Source: Calendula officinalis
Taxonomy: Eukaryota; Streptophyta; Magnoliopsida; Asterales; Asteraceae
Length of the DNA: 64,000 bases
Reading direction: 5' to 3'
Assembly (NCBI GenBank): GCA_963853835.1
Contig: OY970820.1
Location: 50,588,407 to 50,652,406 of the forward strand
Shown: one piece after another, positions 56,523 through 64,000 of the stretch
Layout of the letters: every line of letters starts with the position of its first letter
Position numbering within the stretch: position 1 is the stretch's first letter
Notes under the pieces: generated by a model
Seen by the model: only the letters and a program-made list of their open reading frames with translations
What the model was told of the DNA's origin: nothing
The model's database searches: none
Translations under genes and position numbers: made by a program

Positions 56523-57118
56523 TGTTGGATTTATGTGAACAGATAAGTACACGTGTCATCGTGTCCAATGTTATAAGGCACTAAATGGTCACACCACTAC
56601 ACACCCAATAATGGACAACCGAATAAAGTAAGTTGTGTGGAATAATTAACTAGTTAAGTTAATTATAAAGAAGAGAATAAATAATAATAGTTATCTATTA
56701 TTTGTGAGGATGGTTAAATATTAAGTTAAATATTTAATGGACAATTAATTAATTGTCTATTAATTAACTAGTAAAAGTCCAAGGATAGTTAATAGGAAGT
56801 TTAATTATGAGATTAATAATAATTAAACTCCAAGGACTTAACTGTAACTTAAGTCCTTATAAATAAAGGCTTAAAGTTAAGGTTTTAGGGTTAATCACTT
56901 TACACACTCAAAAACCCTACACCCTCCCTCACTCTCTCTCGTTCGTCGACCAAAGAAACCCCAAGGGTTTCGAACCCTTGGTTCGTTCGTAACACACACA
57001 CATATACACGAGTTCGTGTATTGCTTTGTTGGTACAACGCAGTCTTGCAGCGTGTTCAGGTGGTGCAGTAATGTGGGATTCAAGTTCCGCCATGTGAATC
57101 CTACAAGGTTTTCCTACA
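56523..57118 (+). repeat. Copia 5' LTR
   Basis: TGTTGGATTTATG...TTTTCCTACA, 596 bp, followed by the primer site. Confidence 0.9.
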
Positions 57119-57131
57119 GTGGTATCATAGC
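57119..57131 (+). other. Copia primer binding site
   Basis: GTGGTATCATAGC; one base from the usual TGGTATCAGAGC tRNA-Met complement. Confidence 0.8.
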
Positions 57132-57309
57132 TTCTTACTAGTCTCAATGGGATTCAGTTGAGTTTCTTTTCGTCTAGAAAAGAACCCTAGAAAATTCGAA
57201 ATCAAAATATGTGTTTTTCAAGTTTTGAATGAACATTGGATTGAACAGGGTTCTAGATAAAAAGAAATTATGTTTCTTTTTACCTCCTTTGTTTTTTTTC
57301 GAAATTTCG

Positions 57310-59046
<1,737 letters not shown>

Positions 59047-59668
59047 ATGTCTGTACCGTCAGAAATTCCATTTATTCACCAAACGAATCGCGAAGGTTCA
59101 TCACTGGAAAATGGAAGCTTACTGGTCCAAACTACAAAGTTTGGAAAGTGCATTTTAGGAGTTACCTAAAAGCTCAGAATCTACTGTACGTGATAGACGA
59201 GGTGCCCAAGGGACAACTAGGGCAAGATGCCCAGGATGATGAGCTTGACGCTTATTATCAGTATCTGGCTGATGAATCACTAGTTATGTCGATTCTTATT
59301 CTTACCTCATTATCAGAGCTTACTGATAATCTACGTAAGAAACCATGCTATGAGTTTGTCCAGTATCTTGAGGAGACGTTTAAAGATAGTATTGAAGAAA
59401 TAAGCAGTTCGTTTTGCAAGAAATCTTTTCGTCAAAGATGAAAGATGATCAACCATTGAGTGACCATCTTATCAACATAAGAAGGTTACTAGATTGTCTC
59501 ACCCTAGTTACTGGCGCATCAAACCAGCATGAACAAGTCTTGTTCTTGTTTGGATCTCTCACTCAGTACTATCATGACAAGGTAGTACATTTAGTCGGGA
59601 ATTTTGATCACGCAGGTCTACACGAGAAGCTCTTGTGTATACGCGGTGTTCAAAGGCTAGAGGAATAA
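59047..59668 (+). pseudogene. Copia gag
   Basis: ATG 59047 begins 'SVPSEIPFI', but the gag body lies in another frame: 'TGKWKLTGPNYKVWKVHFRSYLKAQNLLYVID', then 'SLVMSILILTSLSELTDNL' and (another shift near 59410) 'EIFSSKMKDDQPLSDHLINIRRLLDCL'. This is the UBN2/retrotran_gag type of copia gag. No CCHC zinc knuckle was found before the stop at 59666-59668, so the RNA-binding end is missing or degenerate. Confidence 0.8.
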
Positions 59669-59686
59669 TCTCTCCTCAAGGTTCCA

Positions 59687-60873
59687 ATGGATGAGTTCGA
59701 TGTATGGTTGAGAGACTTTGCTGATTTGTGTTGCCCAGCTTGTGGCAACAAGGATATTTGCGAGCACACGTCCGATGTGGGACTGTTGGACGCTGACTTT
59801 GTGGTCATCACATTTTTCAATCATCTGCAGGGATTTAAGAAGAACAGGAGGCTGGGACGAGGAGATGTTGAACTACGAGTAGGCGAAGGTTCCAAGGTTG
59901 GAGCTGAAGCCGTAGGAACATATCTTCTCAAGTTGCCTTCAGGAAGAGTTTTGGAACTTAAAGATTGTTATTATGTTCCTAGACTTATTAAAAATGTTAT
60001 TTATTTTGATTTACTTATAGATAGTGGTTTTTATTATGAGTTTTACGGAAAAATAATTTCGTGTTTAAAAGATGACATTTTATATTTTAAAGCAAATTCT
60101 CATAATGGTCTATACATGTTAAATGTAAATAACATAGAACGAGACGTTTATCATATAAGTAAAAGATCCAAGAGTAACTTGAATCAAACTTATCTTTGGC
60201 ATTGTCGTTTAGGTCATATAAACGAGACTCACATAAAGAAGCTCCACGATGATGGAATTCTAGAGCCATTTGATTTAGAATCATATGCGATATGCGAAGC
60301 TTGTTTATCTGGCAAGATGACAAAAGACCCTTTCAACCACTACAATGAAAGGGCAGACGAGTTGTTAGGAATTGTACACACAGATGTGTGTGGACCCTTT
60401 AATCCAGAAGCCAGAGGTGGATACCGCTACTTCATTACCTTTACTGATGACTTCAGTAGGTAAGGTTATGTCTTTCTTATGACACTAAAGTCTGAGAGCT
60501 TTGACAAGTACAAAGAATATCAGAGGGAAGTAGAAAACCAACTGGGCAAGAAAATAAAGTCACTTCGGTCAGACCGGGGAGGCGAGTATTTGAGCCAAGA
60601 GTTCGACGATCATTTGAGGAATGTGGGATTGTTTCACAACTCACACCTCCGTATACACCTCAGATGAATGGTGTATCAGAAAGGAAGAATCGCACCTTGT
60701 TAGACATGGTACGTTCAATGATGTGTCGCGCCCCACTACCACTATCATTTTGGGGACATGTACTCGAGACTGCAACATTCACACTGAATAGGGTTCCGAC
60801 CAAGTCCATAAAAAAGACTCCGTTCGAGCATTGGACGGGCAAAAAGCCAAAATTGTCTTTTCTCAAGATTTGA
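59687..60873 (+). pseudogene. Copia protease remnant, gag-pre-integrase and integrase
   Basis: No intact Asp-Ser-Gly protease motif is seen; the expected place reads 'LLDADFVVITFFNHLQGF'. The pre-integrase zinc site is present ('LWHCRLGHINETHIKKL', 'CEACLSGKM'). The integrase core has 'HTDVCGPFNPEARGGYRYFI', 'SDRGGEYLS' and 'MNGVSERKNRTLLDM' (the Glu). Breaks: TAA at 60461-60463 after 'TFTDDFSR', a frame shift near 60620, and TGA at 60871-60873 before 'GCEAYV', where Trp is usual. Confidence 0.88.
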
Positions 60874-62856
60874 GGTTGTGAAGCGTACGTTAGACGTAAC
60901 TTCATAGACAAACTTAACCCCAAGTCGGATAAGTGTATCTTCGTTGGATATCCAAGGGAAACCTTAGGATACTATTTCTATCATCAAGAAGACAACAAAG
61001 TCTTTGTTGCTCGGAAAGGTGTCTTCTTGGAGGAGAAGTTTCTAGGAAATGTAACTCCAAGAAAAGAAATAGAGCTTCAAGAAATTGAAGAGAATGAAGA
61101 TCCACCTACGACTTCAGTCGAACCAGTGGTTCAACAGAGAATTGTTGATTCCCAACCAGACCCACCGGTTGAGGAAGAAGAAACACGCTATCCGCGTAGG
61201 TCCATTAGACCACGCCAAGAACCAGATAGGTATCTTGGATTCATGATCGATGAAGATGATGGAAGTCTACTAGAACCATTAACCTACAGCAAAGCTGCTG
61301 ACGGCATAGAGTCTGAAAGATGGCTCGAGGCTATGCAAGCAAAGATGCAATCCATGTATGACAACCAAGTCTGGGTGTTATCAGACTTGCCACCACAGTC
61401 ACGAGCTGTTGGATGCAAATAGGTTTTCAAGAAGAAAACTGACATGGATGGGAAAGTGCATACTTACAAAGCACGACTTGTCGCGAAGGGGTTCACGCAA
61501 ACACATGGTGTGGATTATTCTGAAACCTACTCGCCAGTCGCGATGCTTAAGTCTATTAGAATTCTTATGGCCATATCAGCATATTACGACTATGAGATAT
61601 GGAAAGTGGATGTTAAAATCGCCTTCCTTAACGGGGAGTTAAATGAGGACGTATTCATGATACAGCCGGATGGTTTTACTGATCCAAAGAATCCTGATAA
61701 AGTATGCAAATTGCTAAAATCCATTTATGGATTGAAGCAAACATCTAGAAGTTGGAACTTACACTTTTACAAAAGAATCAAAGAATTTGGTTTTGTCAAG
61801 AGTGAGTTCGAGGCGTGTGTCTACACAAAATTCAGTGGGAGCATAGTAATCTTCCTAGTCTTTTATGTCAACGACATACTGCTCATAGGAAACGATATAC
61901 CAGCATTACAAGGAGTAAAATCCTGGTTAAGTAAATGTTTCCAGATGAAGGACTTGGGAGAAGCCGCGTTTATACTAGGTATAAAGATCTACAGAGATAG
62001 ATCTAGGCGGCTTATTGGACTTAGTCAAAGTACATACATTGACAAAGTACTGAAAAGATTCAGTATGAGTGATTCCAAGAGAGGTTTCATTCCAATGACA
62101 CATGGCATTACACTGAGCAAAACTCAGAGTCCTACATCTAGCAAAGAACAAGCTAGGATGAGTTTGGTACCATATGCTTTGGTAATTGGATCAATCATGT
62201 ATGCCATGTTATGTACTAGGCCCGATATTGCTTACTCCATAAGTCTTACGAGCAGTTATCAAAAGAATCCTAGTGAGCCCCACTGGGTGGCTGTCAAGAA
62301 CATTCTCAAGTATTTGAGAAGGACGAAAGAAATGTTCTTGGTCTTTGGAGGTTCGTTGGAAGAATTGTGTGTAACTGGTTACACAGATGCAAGCTTCCAA
62401 ACCGACAGAGACGATTACAAATCTCAATCGGGATTTGTGTTCACACTAAACGGAGGAGCTATATCTTGGAAGAGTCAGAAACAAGATACGATAGCAGATT
62501 CGACTACAGAGGCTGAGTACATTGCGAAAAATGATGCTGGAAAGGAAGCCATGTGGCTTAAGAATTTTATCGAGGATCTTAGAGTTATTGCCATTATCTC
62601 TAGACCTAGCGAAATATTCTGTGATAACATTGGAGCAATAGCGCAAGCTGTTGAGCCAAGAGAGCATCAAAAGACCAGGCATGTGCGCAGAAAATATCAC
62701 CTCATACGTGAGTATGTTAGAGAAGGTGATATTGTTATTAAGAAAATACCAACGGATGACAACGTTGCTGACCCGTTGACAAAACCACTAGCTGGACCAA
62801 AGCATGAGAAACATGCACACGCTATAGGCATGCATTACCTAGATATTGGTAGCTAG
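60874..62856 (+). pseudogene. Copia reverse transcriptase and RNase H
   Basis: The same frame as the integrase end. A Pro/Glu-rich linker precedes the RT: 'YKARLVAKGFTQTHGVDY', 'ETYSPVAMLKSIRILMAIS', 'KVDVKIAFLNGELNEDVFM', 'KLLKSIYGLKQTSRSWN'. The catalytic motif reads 'FYVNDILLIG' (61864-61893) where copia RTs have YVDD, so the first Asp is lost. RNase H follows with 'GYTDASFQTDRDDYKS' and 'DSTTEAEYIA'. TAG at 61420-61422 interrupts 'AVGCK' before 'VFKKKTDMDG', where Trp is usual. The frame ends at TAG 62854-62856. Confidence 0.9.
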
Positions 62857-63727
62857 TAATTTTGATTATGATCCATAGACATGTTTGAAATCGGTACATT
62901 ATGTAATAACATTTCGTGGGAATGAAATAGAAAGTTTTACGTAATATTTTCACATTGTCTATTCTTAACATGTTTTAAACCTATCCTTGATACGCAAAGT
63001 TTTGAGTATCTAAAATGTCTGTGGTTGCTTGAATTTAGTGGGAGCTAGATCCAGGAGTTAATACCATTATGAATATTTATCTATTTCATAGTTATTGAAT
63101 AGAGATACAATTGTCGTTAAAATAAATATTCATAGATGTTTACAGAGTTTGCTAAACATTAGACGTGACCAAAAGATCGAGATTACTTCATGGAGCCCAA
63201 GCATAAGTAATTTCGAGTAGATGTCCTTTGACCTGAGACATTTGGTTTGAGATGCGATGACGTCTGATCTTTAGCATTTATCTAACGTCACACCGTAAAA
63301 GGGTGATCATAAGGAACTTGACTAAGACAGCGGAAGTCGTGGGCAAGATAACGCTAATAGTCAAGATGGAATTTGCACATTCTTTAATTAGAAGAGATAT
63401 TTCATGGCTGCTCGACGATTAAGACTACTGAAATGCGTGGCCGCGCTCGGAGAATGATTAGATCATTCGGTAATCCATTACTGCAGAAAGTCGAAATCAG
63501 TGTCGAGAAAATTCGAGTATATAGAACAAGATCCCTGCTCCATGTCTATTACTCAAATTAAGAAATATCATGATGCGAAAGGAAAATCTGTTAGTGTTAT
63601 TCATTTTATGAATATTATCTCTGGATGTAAGAGTTCTTATAACGTGGTTATCCTAAATGTCTGGCTAGGGACCGCTTTAGGCCAACGATGATCCGTAAGT
63701 GATACTTAACGTGCACAAGTGGGAGTC
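62857..63727 (+). other. Copia 3' untranslated region and polypurine tract
   Basis: Non-coding. It ends with GTGCACAAGTGGGAGTC directly before the 3' LTR; AAGTGGGAG is the likely polypurine tract. Confidence 0.75.
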
Positions 63728-64000
63728 TGTTGGATTTATGTGCACAGATAAGTACACGTGTCATCGTGTCCAATGTTATAAGGCACTAAAGGGTCACACC
63801 ACTACACACCCAATAATGGACAACCGAATAAAGTAAGTTGTTTGGAATAATTAACTAGTTAAGTTAATTATAAAGAAGAGAATAAATAATAATAGTTAAT
63901 TATTATTTGTGAGGATGGTTAAATATTAAGTTAAATATTTAACGGACAGTTAATTAATTGTCTATTAATTAACTAGTAAAAGTCTATGGGTTTAAAGTGT
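63728..64000 (+). repeat. Copia 3' LTR (partial)
   Basis: Starts TGTTGGATTTATGTGCACAG and matches 56523 onward with about eight substitutions in 273 bp; cut by the window edge. Confidence 0.9.

Overview
The window is nuclear DNA of a flowering plant, most likely a eudicot. Protein-coding genes have small GT-AG introns, AT-rich intergenic DNA and several superfamilies of plant transposons. The types of LINE, Helitron and Tekay-like Gypsy element make an Asteraceae-like host plausible, but I cannot prove the family from sequence alone.

Five host genes can be read. They are the terminal exon of a plant ATP-phosphofructokinase of the PFK2 type (+, 3295-4116), a complete nine-exon gene for the Rpb4-like subunit of RNA polymerases IV/V (-, 4309-5818, NRPD4/NRPE4), an FCF2-type rRNA-processing gene with two out-of-frame deletions (+, 32867-33853), a complete C2-VASt-C2-GRAM-VASt membrane-contact type protein gene (-, 34645-39431), and a complete ten-exon cytosolic phosphoglycolate phosphatase gene (+, 48165-50200).

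The rest is mostly mobile DNA. From the left: a 5'-truncated LINE (1-2820); foldback elements and MITEs around 2950-3210 and 6230-6870; an Ac-like hAT element with an 8-bp target duplication (10456-13484); a very large Mutator-like element of about 18.4 kb (13681-32058); MITEs in introns of the C2-GRAM gene; Helitron pieces with RPA-like and PIF1-helicase gene fragments (44.9-47.9 kb and 54.5-55.9 kb); a nearly intact PIF/Harbinger element (50580-52370); a short plastid rpoB insertion (about 52.6-52.8 kb); and a decayed Ty1/copia element running off the right edge (56523-64000).

The Mutator-like element is the most interesting object. Inside long inverted ends built of GGATCC-rich tandem repeats it carries four genes in two convergent pairs: an unrecognised two-exon 177-residue gene facing a MURA-type transposase, and a plant mobile domain (PMD) gene facing a Ulp1-like (C48) protease-fold gene. 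A third GGATCC-rich array lies between the divergent transposase and PMD genes, so every one of the four promoters sits next to an array. The Ulp1-like protein seems to have lost all three catalytic residues. The element has itself been hit by a young Tekay-like Gypsy retrotransposon (15643-23808; TSD CCCAC; LTRs differ at only four of 1658 positions), which splits the transposase between its second Asp and its Glu, and by a small hAT MITE inside the Ulp1-like exon. All of the transposon coding regions carry stops or frameshifts, and several of the stops fit one G-to-A pattern.
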